The notes: generated by a model from the letters alone, not told the origin. Counted from the first letter of the stretch, positions 19,254 to 27,294 are shown. The stretch is 50,211 nucleotides of DNA from Ruoffia tabacinasalis (GCF_005864045.1 NZ_VBSP01000015.1:1-50211); one strand, 5' to 3'. Numbers and translations: made by a program.

Positions 19254-21035
19254 TTATTTGTTCACGCGTAATGCGAAACTTGGCATGAAGTATGAACTTA
19301 CTGAGTTGTACTCTAAAGGAGTCCCTGGTTGAGACGCGTGGATATAGTCTCCGTTACCTGTTGCGATTGCAACGTGGTAAGTAGATCCAGGTGTTCCCCA
19401 GAAGTATAAATCTCCGGCTTGAGCTTCGCCAACACCAATTTTAGTTCCAGCGTTTTCTTGTGCTCCAGTCCAGCCACCTACGTTAATTCCGTAAGTTTCT
19501 TGGAATACGTGTTGTACAAATCCTGAACAGTCAAAGCCTGAAGGTGATTTCCCACCCCATACATATGGTGTTCCTAAGTATTGTGATGCGTTTGATAATA
19601 ATGCATCAACACTTCCTTGAGCTGCTTGCGCTTCAGCTTCGGCCTCTGCTGCCGCTTGCGCTGCTGCTTCTGCCTCTGCTTGAGCTTGTGCCGCCGCTTC
19701 TTCAGCTGCTGCTTGGGCTTCCGCCTCTGCCGCCGCTTGGGCTGCTGCCTCAGCTTCTGCTTGAGCTTGTGCCGCTGCTTCGGCTTCTGCTTGGGCTGCC
19801 GCTTCAGCTTCTGCCTGTGCTTGAGCTGCTTCTTCAGCTGCTGCTTGATCATCAACTACAGGTGCTTCTTCTACAGCTTCCCATGCAGGTGTATCTGCAA
19901 TAACTTCTTCCTCTACTGGTTGCTCTTCAACAACTGGTGTTTCTTCAACTACCGGTACTTCTTCTACAGGAGTTTCTTCAACGATAGGCGCTTCCTCTAC
20001 AGGAACTTCCACTACAGGAGTTTCTTCAACGATTGGTGCTTCCTCTACAGGAACTTCCACTACAGGAGTTTCTTCTGTAACAGGTGCTTCTTCTACAACT
20101 GGTGTTTCTTCAACTACAGGAGTCTCTTCAACTACTGGAGTTTGTTCTACAATTGCTTGAGCTTCTTCTGCTGCTTGAGCTGCCGCTTCAGCATCTGCTT
20201 GCGCTTGTGCCGCTGCTTCAGCTTGAGCTGCTGCATTCGCTTGTGCTTCTGCGATTGCTTGAGCTTCCGCCTCAGCTTGTGCTTCGGCTTCAGCGATTGC
20301 TTGCGCTTGAGCTGCTGCCGCTTGTTCAGCTGCAATACGTTGAGCTTCTTCGAAAGCTTGACGTTCAGCAACTAATGCTTCACGGTGAGAAGCTGCTAAT
20401 GAAATATCGTTTGTTAATTGGTTGTAAACTTCTTCAGAAGCTGCAGTTTGTGCTGACAACTCTTCTTTTAATGCTTCAAGTTCAACCATTTTTTCGATTT
20501 TTTGATTTTTTGTTGATTCTGTTTCAGATTTTTTGCTTTCAACCGCTTCTTTATCTGAAATTTGAACGTTTAATAAATCTTTGTTTGCAGATACCATTTT
20601 GTTAATAACATCTACACGACCAACAAAATCACTTACTGATTCTGATGATGCTACATAGTTTAAATAGTTAGATGATCCACCACTTACTTGAACAGCACGT
20701 GCTTGATCAGCTAATAAGCCTTCACGTTTACCGATAATATCTTCAAGTTGAGTAATTTCTTCTTCTAATTCAGCAATTAACGCATCATCTTCTGCTACTG
20801 CTTCAAGGACTGCAGTTGCCTCTGCTTGAATTGTATCAATTTCAGCATATGCTGTAGCTAATTGTGCGTATAAGGCTGTTTGTTGAGCACTTAAACCTTC
20901 GATTTGTACGTCTGCTTCATTAATCAGTGCGTCATAGTTTTGAGCTGATGCTAAAACTGGTGCTGCAACCGAGCTTAATGCTAATGCAGATGTAAATAAA
21001 GTTTTGAATAAGCTCTTAGAAAAAGTTTTCTTCAT
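19254..21035 (-). CDS. Secreted PcsB/CwlO-like peptidoglycan hydrolase with NlpC/P60 domain
   Basis: Predicted secreted D,L-endopeptidase that cuts peptidoglycan cross-links at division or growth sites. The 593 residues show a signal peptide (1-31, cleavage near ALASAQ-type VLASAQ), a long coiled coil (about 35-235, containing a PcsB-like stretch with SNYLNYV and SVSDFVGRVDVINKMVSAN), an Ala/Gln/Glu-rich spacer (236-298), a Pro-Val-Glu repeat region (299-375), a second Ala/Gln/Glu spacer (398-473) and a C-terminal NlpC/P60 domain (476-593). Catalytic residues are C503 (FDCSGF), H554 (YHVAIA) and probably H566. In PcsB and CwlO the coiled coil is docked by FtsEX; those genes are not in the window. 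The low-complexity linkers probably span the wall. An upstream WalR box agrees with PcsB-type regulation. Confidence 0.92.
   Translation of the reverse strand: MKKTFSKSLFKTLFTSALALSSVAAPVLASAQNYDALINEADVQIEGLSAQQTALYAQLATAYAEIDTIQAEATAVLEAVAEDDALIAELEEEITQLEDIIGKREGLLADQARAVQVSGGSSNYLNYVASSESVSDFVGRVDVINKMVSANKDLLNVQISDKEAVESKKSETESTKNQKIEKMVELEALKEELSAQTAASEEVYNQLTNDISLAASHREALVAERQAFEEAQRIAAEQAAAAQAQAIAEAEAQAEAEAQAIAEAQANAAAQAEAAAQAQADAEAAAQAAEEAQAIVEQTPVVEETPVVEETPVVEEAPVTEETPVVEVPVEEAPIVEETPVVEVPVEEAPIVEETPVEEVPVVEETPVVEEQPVEEEVIADTPAWEAVEEAPVVDDQAAAEEAAQAQAEAEAAAQAEAEAAAQAQAEAEAAAQAAAEAEAQAAAEEAAAQAQAEAEAAAQAAAEAEAEAQAAQGSVDALLSNASQYLGTPYVWGGKSPSGFDCSGFVQHVFQETYGINVGGWTGAQENAGTKIGVGEAQAGDLYFWGTPGSTYHVAIATGNGDYIHASQPGTPLEYNSVSSYFMPSFALRVNK
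19968..20063 (-). repeat. 48-bp tandem repeat inside the hydrolase gene
   Basis: Two adjacent 48-bp units encode the 16-residue unit VVEVPVEEAPIVEETP (residues 325-340 and 341-356). The unit is a multiple of three, so copy changes would alter linker length without a frameshift. Degenerate PVVEE units flank it. Confidence 0.8.
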
Positions 21036-21077
21036 TGTTTATTGCTCCTTTGTTATTACTAGTTTTGTTATATTCAT

Positions 21078-21118
21078 ATTATATTCATTAAATCTTCTCT
21101 TTTTCGACCTGAGAAGAT
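21078..21118 (-). promoter_or_regulatory. Promoter of the hydrolase gene with an inverted repeat over its -35
   Basis: On the minus strand TATAAT is at 21083-21078. The -35 position (about 21101-21106, CGAAAA) is poor and lies inside the 11-base loop of an exact 8-bp inverted repeat (ATCTTCTC at 21092-21099, GAGAAGAT at 21111-21118). A weak -35 inside a palindrome suggests regulator control. Confidence 0.5.
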
Positions 21119-21170
21119 AATAACACACCTTTGAGTCGAATAGTTGGTTTTCTTTGATTCGTATACTGTT

Positions 21171-21187
21171 TGTAACATTACTGTAAA
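21171..21187 (+). promoter_or_regulatory. WalR (YycF) box between the hydrolase gene and tyrS
   Basis: TGTAAC, five bases, TGTAAA is an exact match to the WalR consensus TGTWAH-N5-TGTWAH. It lies 136 bases before the hydrolase start, whose homologues (pcsB, cwlO) are WalR targets. The direct repeat reads on the plus strand, toward tyrS, and stands just before a possible plus-strand promoter (TTGTCA at 21200, TATAAT at 21226, 20-base spacing). Confidence 0.6.
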
Positions 21188-21288
21188 ATATCACTATTTT
21201 TGTCATTTAAGTATTTTTTCTATCCTATAATATTCGGATACTTTGAGTACTTGGATACTGTCATCAACAATATTTTTGTAACAGAACC

Positions 21289-21317
21289 TTGATTAAACTA
21301 ACTTAAATCCCTATAAT
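21289..21317 (+). promoter_or_regulatory. tyrS promoter
   Basis: TTGATT (21289-21294) and TATAAT (21312-21317) with 17-base spacing. The leader would be only about 30 bases, which leaves no room for a T-box. Confidence 0.75.
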
Positions 21318-21353
21318 AAGGTTATCTATTCATTTCTAAAAAGGAGACTCATA

Positions 21354-22622
21354 ATGCATATTCTAGAAGATTTAGAGTGGCGTGGAGCCATCAATCAACA
21401 AACAGACTCCGAAGGTCTGGAAAAATTAACACATAAAAAAGCGATCGGTCTATATTGTGGCGTTGACCCGACTGGGGATTCAATGCATATCGGTCATTTA
21501 ATTCCATTCATGATACTTAAACGATTCCAATTAGCTGGTCATAATCCGGTGGTTGTTATTGGTGGAGCGACGGGTTCTATTGGTGATCCATCTGGTCGTA
21601 GTAGTGAACGTCAATTACAAACTATGGACGTTGTTAAAGAGAACGCTAATAAATTAACTCAACAAATGGATAAATTATTCTTAAAAGCGGACGCTGAAAA
21701 TAGTGGCTTCCGTGTTGTAAATAATTACGATTGGTTAAGTGAATTATCTTTATTAGATTTCTTACGTGACTACGGAAAACACTTTAACATCAATACAATG
21801 CTTGCTAAAGATATCGTGGCTTCTCGTTTAGAAACAGGGATTTCATTTACTGAGTTTACATACCAAATATTACAATCCATTGATTTCCATTATTTATACA
21901 AGAACTTAGATGTTCAATTACAAGTAGGTGGCGCAGACCAATGGGGTAATATTACAGCGGGACTTGATTTTATTCGTCGTATGGAAGGTTCTGAAGTAGA
22001 AGCCTATGGATTAACCATTCCGTTAATGCTTAAATCTGATGGAACTAAATTTGGTAAATCAGCTGGAAATGCGATTTGGTTAGACCCAGAGAAAACAACA
22101 CCTTATGAATTCTACCAATTCTGGATTAACCAACAAGACTCAGATGTTACTAAATTCCTTAAATACTTTACTTTCTTATCTAAAGAAGAGATTGAGGCTT
22201 TAGAGAAAGAAATTGAAGAAAATCCACACTTACGTGTCGCTCAACGCCGTTTAGCGGAAGAAATTACACGCTTTGTCCACAGTCAAGAAGCACTAGATGA
22301 AGCGCAACAAATTACTGAAGCTCTCTTTACCGGTGAGGTTGGCCAACTTTCAGCGAAACAAATCGAAGAAGGTTTCAAAAACATGCCACAATCGACAGTT
22401 GCTAGACAATCAGAGAACTTAGCTATTTGGTTAGTTGATACTGGAATTGTTGATTCGAGAAGACAATCACGTGAATTTATTAATAACAATGCCATCTCAA
22501 TCAACGGAGAGAAAATTAATGATGTTGATTATGAGATTGGCCCAAACGATGCGATTGATGGTAAATACATCATTGTTCGTCGCGGTAAAAAGAAATATCA
22601 TTTAGTTATTTTTGAAGATTAA
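21354..22622 (+). CDS. tyrS: Tyrosyl-tRNA synthetase
   Basis: Class I synthetase charging tRNA-Tyr, 422 residues. The HIGH-type motif is HIGH itself in DSMHIGHLIPF, the tyrosine pocket includes QVGGADQWGNI, and the KMSKS-type loop is KFGKS. A C-terminal S4 RNA-binding domain covers about 355-420. AAGGAGA precedes the ATG. It is followed directly by a strong terminator and appears monocistronic. Confidence 0.98.
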   Translation: MHILEDLEWRGAINQQTDSEGLEKLTHKKAIGLYCGVDPTGDSMHIGHLIPFMILKRFQLAGHNPVVVIGGATGSIGDPSGRSSERQLQTMDVVKENANKLTQQMDKLFLKADAENSGFRVVNNYDWLSELSLLDFLRDYGKHFNINTMLAKDIVASRLETGISFTEFTYQILQSIDFHYLYKNLDVQLQVGGADQWGNITAGLDFIRRMEGSEVEAYGLTIPLMLKSDGTKFGKSAGNAIWLDPEKTTPYEFYQFWINQQDSDVTKFLKYFTFLSKEEIEALEKEIEENPHLRVAQRRLAEEITRFVHSQEALDEAQQITEALFTGEVGQLSAKQIEEGFKNMPQSTVARQSENLAIWLVDTGIVDSRRQSREFINNNAISINGEKINDVDYEIGPNDAIDGKYIIVRRGKKKYHLVIFED

Positions 22623-22633
22623 TACTTCAGAAC

Positions 22634-22677
22634 AAAAAGAAGTCACCTACTTTTTTAGTAAGTGACTTCTTTTTTTA
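22634..22677. terminator. Terminator between tyrS and the small ORF
   Basis: A stem of about 15 bp with internal mismatches (AGAAGTCAC pairing with GTGACTTCT) is followed by a plus-strand T run at 22669-22676. The A-rich left side may let it act in both directions. Its right end overlaps the stop codon of the small minus-strand ORF. Confidence 0.85.
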
Positions 22678-22851
22678 TTCGTTCCAATTTTCTGGACTCC
22701 AACTTGCACCATCAAGTTTCCCTTTATGGTTTTCGATGCGTTTCTCTTGCTCTTTAAACAAACTCATCGCAGCGACTAATAAAGCTTTGGTTGGATAATC
22801 TGTTGCTTTCTCCACCCAATCACTATGGTAATCATCATATTGTGTATTCAT
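22675..22851 (-). CDS. Small protein of unknown function (58 residues)
   Basis: A short minus-strand frame with a very good ribosome binding site (GGGAGGGTGATTCA before the ATG at 22851) starts 13 bases after the stop of the oxidoreductase gene, so it should be cotranscribed. The protein is acidic and aromatic, with an internal helix (TKALLVAAMSLFKEQEKRIE) and a Trp-rich end (LDGASWSPENWNE). It has no signal peptide or Cys. I recall similar short proteins in lactic acid bacteria but cannot name the family. The spacing, ribosome binding site and end at a terminator argue that it is real. Confidence 0.75.
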   Translation of the reverse strand: MNTQYDDYHSDWVEKATDYPTKALLVAAMSLFKEQEKRIENHKGKLDGASWSPENWNE

Positions 22852-22864
22852 TGAATCACCCTCC

Positions 22865-23566
22865 CTACCAACGATCAGTTAAAGTGAATAATTCACTTAC
22901 TTCATCCGCTTGATCTTCTAGAGTTTGCTTCCACAAATCAAATAGAATTTCGTTTTCTGCTGATAAGTTTAATTGCTCAGCTTCAATGGTTTCTAATTTT
23001 TCTAACAAGTAGCGCTGATAAGTTAAATAACTTAAATGCGTGCCTTCTTCTAAATAACAAGCGTATTGATACATTAACTCCATCTTCTCTGGTTCGCTCA
23101 TATAAGCAAATTGGTGAACAGAGAAGATTGGTAAGTACGTCATATTAAAGTAGTTTGCCAGTGATTCATATGGTGATAGTACTTCTGACAATGTCCGTTT
23201 CTCTCGCCCACCTGCTTGATACTGACTTTCCTTCACACCTGCCACAACGGCTAAACCTAATTCCTTGTGCGCTAATTGTCTAGCAAACCGGTCGTTTGTT
23301 TGTCTATCTTCAATGACCGTATCTAACCACAGTTTCATGATTGCTGGCGCTTGATACCAATAAAGATGGAATTGAAAGATAATTCGGTCATACTCTAATA
23401 AACGCGCTTGTTCTGATTCAACATTGAATAACCCATTTTGGTCAAATTCACTTTGTAAATCTACATAGGTAGCCTCTGTGATATGTTTACCTGAACTTAA
23501 TAAAAACTGCTGACTACTCGAAGTCGCAACATCTGGGTGGGCTACATAAACAATCGTTTTACTCAT
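22865..23566 (-). CDS. Flavodoxin-fold NAD(P)H-dependent oxidoreductase
   Basis: Predicted FMN-dependent quinone or azo-type reductase of the NQO1/KefF/MdaB superfamily, 233 residues. The N-terminus has the FMN phosphate-loop region (YVAHPDVATSSSQQF), the central motif is FQFHLYWYQAPAIMKLWLD, where the Tyr/Pro/Ala pattern is typical of the family, and a GREKRTL-type segment follows. It lies 14 bases after the unknown membrane protein and 13 bases before the small ORF, in the operon led by the two-component pair. AGGAGG precedes the ATG. KefF partners a potassium antiporter, but none is nearby. Confidence 0.82.
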   Translation of the reverse strand: MSKTIVYVAHPDVATSSSQQFLLSSGKHITEATYVDLQSEFDQNGLFNVESEQARLLEYDRIIFQFHLYWYQAPAIMKLWLDTVIEDRQTNDRFARQLAHKELGLAVVAGVKESQYQAGGREKRTLSEVLSPYESLANYFNMTYLPIFSVHQFAYMSEPEKMELMYQYACYLEEGTHLSYLTYQRYLLEKLETIEAEQLNLSAENEILFDLWKQTLEDQADEVSELFTLTDRW

Positions 23567-23580
23567 TCAATCCTCCTAAG

Positions 23581-24369
23581 TTATTCTCCTACAAATAGGC
23601 GCTTTAAATATGGAGATATCTCCATAGCGCTTTGTAATTCTTGATGGTTCGCTACATCAATATTACTGGTATTTATTTCCTCGATTAACTCTCTTGCATA
23701 GCTTTGAAAAGCATCATTTAGTTTAGTCAATAACGTTTGATTGTACACTAAGGCATATGCCTCTTCTGCTTCCTTCACTCCACGGGCTATGACTTCGAAA
23801 TACCCATCCGTCACAGGAATAAACTTTAAATTATTTAAAGTCGTTATCGCTGTTTCGTAATTTAACGTTTGGGTTAAAGCATCGTCAATGAGTAAATTGA
23901 TTGTTTCTTGAAAGTAATCCTCTGTCTCTTGAAAGCGGTAAGGATCAACCGTTTCAAGTAAAGTGTAATAGTCAATATTTTCAACATAAGGGACATTACT
24001 ATTGACGTGTCCACCAGTGATTACAGGTTCAACGTACATTGCATTTACTTCATCGCGAGCGAAATACCGCCGATGTAAATCATTATACGCTTGGATTTGT
24101 TTCGGTCCAAGAGCTTCTGATTCCTCTAAGTCGTTTAAGTGCGAGCGGATATTCACAAGATCCTCTTCGTTCATATCTTCAATAATAAAGACTGTCTCTT
24201 GCTCAACGTAATATTGATCAATTTGTTGTGTAACTCCTTGTGCATAAGCTTCTTGACGATTGATGTTTTTCACTTGATGTTGTGAATACAAAAAGAAACT
24301 TAATTGAATGATTACCGCAACAAGTATAATACAGGCCAATGAGACTAAAATTTTTGCTTGCTTCGTCAT
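23581..24369 (-). CDS. Membrane-anchored extracytoplasmic protein of unknown function
   Basis: I do not recognise this 262-residue protein. It has one N-terminal membrane segment (about 6-28, ILVSLACIILVAVIIQLSFF) with a positive start, so the remaining 230 residues are expected outside the cell. There is no lipobox Cys. The external part is acidic and mostly helical, with two weakly similar segments around residues 75-125 and 190-240. It follows the histidine kinase gene by 11 bases and precedes the oxidoreductase, so it may be a sensory or stress-protective accessory of that system. This is inference from position only. Confidence 0.8.
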   Translation of the reverse strand: MTKQAKILVSLACIILVAVIIQLSFFLYSQHQVKNINRQEAYAQGVTQQIDQYYVEQETVFIIEDMNEEDLVNIRSHLNDLEESEALGPKQIQAYNDLHRRYFARDEVNAMYVEPVITGGHVNSNVPYVENIDYYTLLETVDPYRFQETEDYFQETINLLIDDALTQTLNYETAITTLNNLKFIPVTDGYFEVIARGVKEAEEAYALVYNQTLLTKLNDAFQSYARELIEEINTSNIDVANHQELQSAMEISPYLKRLFVGE

Positions 24370-24380
24370 GACGGTTCCTT

Positions 24381-25796
24381 TCAGAGTTTACTTTCTTTTT
24401 TATGTGGTAACTTCACAGTGAATACTGAACCCTTACCTAATTCACTGTCGACTTCTATATTACCTTGGTGAGCTTCAATAAGTGATTGAACGACAGATAA
24501 ACCAATGCCTGATTCGCCAAATTCGGTATTTTTCCTTGATTCATCTACTTTATAAAATCTTTCCCAAATACTCTTCAGATGTGCCGGGTCGATTCCGATC
24601 CCTTTGTCGATAACTTTAATTTCACTATATTCTTCCTGCATCTTCCCTTGAAGAATAATATCACTGTCTTCAGAGAATTGGATGGCATTGGTGACGAGGT
24701 TAATTAGAATTTGAATAATCCGGTCATAATCTGCCCACACAATTAAGCCCTCTTCTGCTTCAACTAATATATTTATATTTTTCTTAGCTGCTTTGCGTGA
24801 TAATTGTTCTTTAATTTGGTCAAGAAGTTTATTTCCATCATTTTCTTGTTTAGCTAAGACGAACTGATGACTTCGAATTTTTTCGTAGTCTAAGTTTTCA
24901 TTGACTAATCGGGTCAGTCTCTTCGTTTCTCGTTGAATTAATTCTAAGCTGCGTCCTCGTTGCTTCTCTGGAATCATATTGTGTTGTAAACCTTCCAGAA
25001 GACCGCTCATGGTCGTCAGTGGTGTTCGCATCTCATGCGCAACATCCATCATGAATTGACGTCTTAAACCTTCTTGCCTTTTAATTTCTTCTTGGGACTC
25101 CATTAATGAATGTGACATCTTTTGGAAATCCCTTGATAAATCCCCAAACTCATCTTGGCCATCCGTTGCTATCGTTACATCGTAATTCCCCTGACCAATT
25201 TGCCTTGTTGCATATTGGAGTCGATGGATTTTACGTGTTTGTAAGATTGAATAGACAGTACTAATAATAATCCCCATAATAATCGCTAAGATAAGTGATA
25301 TAAAGATATTCTGTCTGACTGCATCGAGTCTTGCTTGTAGGTCATCTAATGGAGCCGCCAAACTAATAAAGCCTGATGGAAATTCCCCAACATCATGATG
25401 GGGTAGATAAACAGTTAAGTAAGGTTCGACTTCGCCGTTTTGGTTATAACGGTCTACTGTTCGGAAACCAAGATACTGGCCGGATTGAATTAATTGCAAC
25501 TCTTCTTGTGATAAATTTGCATCAAAGCGTTGATCATAAATCGGGTAAATCGTTCTTCCGTCAGATAAATACACTTGAATAACAATATTCTCACTGGCTA
25601 ATAATTGCGATGTTCTCACTAAATCATTCCGTGAAAAGTTATTATTAACGATGTTATACCCGTAATTTAGTAATTGTTGCTCCCGTGTTTGTTCAATCTC
25701 AGTCGTCATCTCATCTTCAATTCGATAAGCGAAAAGCGCAACCGTTGCAATAATGACTAATAAAAATGCAATCAGCTGTTGCCATAAAACCTTCAT
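24381..25796 (-). CDS. Sensor histidine kinase with extracellular sensor domain
   Basis: Membrane kinase of 471 residues. The first membrane segment (about 6-25) and second (about 162-185) enclose a 135-residue external sensor domain of mixed fold (possibly Cache/PAS-like). A HAMP domain (186-238) and dimerisation domain with H254 in DVAHEMRTPL follow, then the ATPase domain (NLVTNAIQFS, DKGIGI, GIGLSV). Its start overlaps the stop of the response-regulator gene by one base. Overall layout recalls the CssS/ResE type, but the signal cannot be assigned. Confidence 0.93.
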   Translation of the reverse strand: MKVLWQQLIAFLLVIIATVALFAYRIEDEMTTEIEQTREQQLLNYGYNIVNNNFSRNDLVRTSQLLASENIVIQVYLSDGRTIYPIYDQRFDANLSQEELQLIQSGQYLGFRTVDRYNQNGEVEPYLTVYLPHHDVGEFPSGFISLAAPLDDLQARLDAVRQNIFISLILAIIMGIIISTVYSILQTRKIHRLQYATRQIGQGNYDVTIATDGQDEFGDLSRDFQKMSHSLMESQEEIKRQEGLRRQFMMDVAHEMRTPLTTMSGLLEGLQHNMIPEKQRGRSLELIQRETKRLTRLVNENLDYEKIRSHQFVLAKQENDGNKLLDQIKEQLSRKAAKKNINILVEAEEGLIVWADYDRIIQILINLVTNAIQFSEDSDIILQGKMQEEYSEIKVIDKGIGIDPAHLKSIWERFYKVDESRKNTEFGESGIGLSVVQSLIEAHQGNIEVDSELGKGSVFTVKLPHKKESKL

Positions 25797-26515
25797 TATT
25801 CCTCACCAGGTGCTTCGTATTTATAACCGACTCCCCAGACTGTTTGAATAATTTGTGGACCCACTTGTTCAATTTTTTGACGTAATTTCTTAATATGTGC
25901 ATCAACGGTACGTTCATCGCCGAAGAATGGGTCTTCCCAAAGACTTGTTAATAAATCTTCACGGCTAAATACTCGTTTAGGATGCTCTGTAAATGCGACA
26001 AGTAAGTCAAATTCTTTCGGTGTAAGATTCTCAATAGGATTGTCTTTGTAATAAGCTTCGCGTGTTGATGTATTGATATGGATAATTTCTGTTTCAACAT
26101 CAAATTCTGAAGCTGTCTCAACTTCCGCTTCTTGAGTCGGTGTTACTTGAGCTCGACGGTGTAATGCTTTCATACGAGCAAGTAATGTAATCGGGCTGAA
26201 GGGTTTTGTTACATAATCATCTGCCCCAATTTCAAGCCCAATCACTTGATCACTTTCTGAATCTCTTGCTGTTAACATTATAATCGGTGTTTCCTTAGAT
26301 ATTTTTCGAATATTGTGGCAGATTTGCATGCCATCCATTGAAGGGAGATTTAAGTCTAATATCACGATATCCCACTTCGTTGGATTGCTTTTATACGCTT
26401 CGTAGCCTTCTGCCCCGTCCTGATGAAAGGTTGCTTCATAGCCTTCATTCTCAAAAAACATCGACATCATTTCGCTCACTGATTCATTATCTTCTATCAT
26501 TAAAACGTTCATCAT
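25796..26515 (-). CDS. OmpR-family response regulator
   Basis: First gene of the operon. I place the start at 26515 (239 residues, MMNVLMIEDN) because AGGAGG lies nine bases before it; frames further upstream lack a ribosome binding site and lie beyond the promoter. The receiver domain has the acidic pair in MIEDNE, the phospho-acceptor in LDLNLPSMDG (about D52) and the Lys in YVTKPF. A winged-helix DNA-binding domain follows at about 140-235 (DERTVDAHIKKLRQK). A linker of about 20 residues between domains is rich in Glu and Thr. Confidence 0.94.
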   Translation of the reverse strand: MMNVLMIEDNESVSEMMSMFFENEGYEATFHQDGAEGYEAYKSNPTKWDIVILDLNLPSMDGMQICHNIRKISKETPIIMLTARDSESDQVIGLEIGADDYVTKPFSPITLLARMKALHRRAQVTPTQEAEVETASEFDVETEIIHINTSTREAYYKDNPIENLTPKEFDLLVAFTEHPKRVFSREDLLTSLWEDPFFGDERTVDAHIKKLRQKIEQVGPQIIQTVWGVGYKYEAPGEE

Positions 26516-26560
26516 TGTTTCCTGCCTCCTTTTGCACAGTCCTTGTGCCTTGTATTCATT

Positions 26561-26590
26561 ATTATACATGAATTTGATGATTTTAAGCAA
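26561..26590 (-). promoter_or_regulatory. Promoter of the two-component operon
   Basis: On the minus strand TTGCTT (26590-26585) and TATAAT (26566-26561) are spaced 18 bases. The leader of about 40 bases contains a small GCAC/GTGC hairpin before the AAAGGAGG site. Confidence 0.6.
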
Positions 26591-26655
26591 TTTGAATCCA
26601 TTATCCCCCATCTCTTCATAATATTCACAATTTCGTCATATTTGCACGCAAAAAA

Positions 26656-26749
26656 ATGCTCAATATAATCTACCTTCGTATTTACCTACGTCACTTTTTT
26701 GGGAGGTTGGAATATACGTAAATAAAAAGGTATCGATTATATTAAGCAT
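26656..26749. repeat. 94-bp AT-rich imperfect inverted repeat
   Basis: Left arm 26656-26691 and right arm 26716-26749 are near inverse complements: ATGCT, AATATAATC, TACCTT, TATTTAC and ACGT blocks recur in order with small gaps. On the minus strand the stem is followed at once by a run of T (26650-26656), so it may end the ssb transcript. Its length and symmetry would also suit a decayed miniature element or a small RNA. The rest of the gap 26516-26838 holds the operon promoter and no gene that I can see. Confidence 0.6.
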
Positions 26750-26838
26750 CTTTAGAGGTTTATAAATTAGGCTTTGGTACTTTTGAATAATATACTTTAC
26801 TGGGGTTTATGAATGAAAATACAGAATTACATTTTTTA

Positions 26839-27261
26839 TTAGTTCATCACAGCGCGAATGCTTTCTTCATCAATTTGTATATCCGCACTTTGAGTTTGCT
26901 CAACTTGATTATTGTCGGTTTGCTTTTGTTTTGAGTCGTCTGAATCCCGTGATTGCAATAAGGTTAGTTCTTCAACAAGACATTCAATAACGTAACGGTC
27001 ATTATTATCGCTGTCTGTGTATTTGCGACTTTGCATCTTACCAGTGATGGCAATTTGTTGCCCTTTGGCTGTATAGTTATGCAACAAATCAGCAAGATGG
27101 TTCCAAGCGACAAATGGAATAAAATCAGCTCGGCGTTCACCGTTTGCATCTTTTTGGTAATGATTGATCGCAATAACATTATTAACAACACGACCATTTT
27201 GACCAACTTTATTACGTTTAACATCTCGTACAATTCTTCCAACATACATTGCTTTATTCAA
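26839..27261 (-). CDS. Single-stranded DNA-binding protein, SsbB-like
   Basis: OB-fold protein that coats single-stranded DNA. The fold covers residues 1 to about 107 (VGRIVRDV, then ADFIPFVAWNHLADLL and KGQQIAITGKMQSRKY), followed by a 33-residue polar tail. The usual acidic tip of housekeeping SSB (ending near Asp-Asp-Ile-Pro-Phe) is missing; the tail ends ESIRAVMN. This, the standalone gene and a size of about 140 residues suggest the competence-type paralogue SsbB. I favour the TTG at 27261 because GGGGTGAT precedes it; a GTG nine bases upstream lies within that site, and the ATG at 27249 is too far away. Confidence 0.85.
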   Translation of the reverse strand: MNKAMYVGRIVRDVKRNKVGQNGRVVNNVIAINHYQKDANGERRADFIPFVAWNHLADLLHNYTAKGQQIAITGKMQSRKYTDSDNNDRYVIECLVEELTLLQSRDSDDSKQKQTDNNQVEQTQSADIQIDEESIRAVMN

Positions 27262-27294
27262 AAAAATCACCCCTTTCTTTTTGGTCTATATATA

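Noticed and set aside
19544-20605. Long antisense and shifted frames across the hydrolase gene
   Set aside because: They arise from the Ala/Gln/Glu codon repeats of the real gene, have Leu- or Cys-rich nonsense composition and lack ribosome binding sites.
21188-21353. T-box riboswitch upstream of tyrS
   Set aside because: A clear promoter 17-spaced at 21289-21317 leaves a leader of about 30 bases, and no GGGTGGNACCGCG-type T-box sequence is present.
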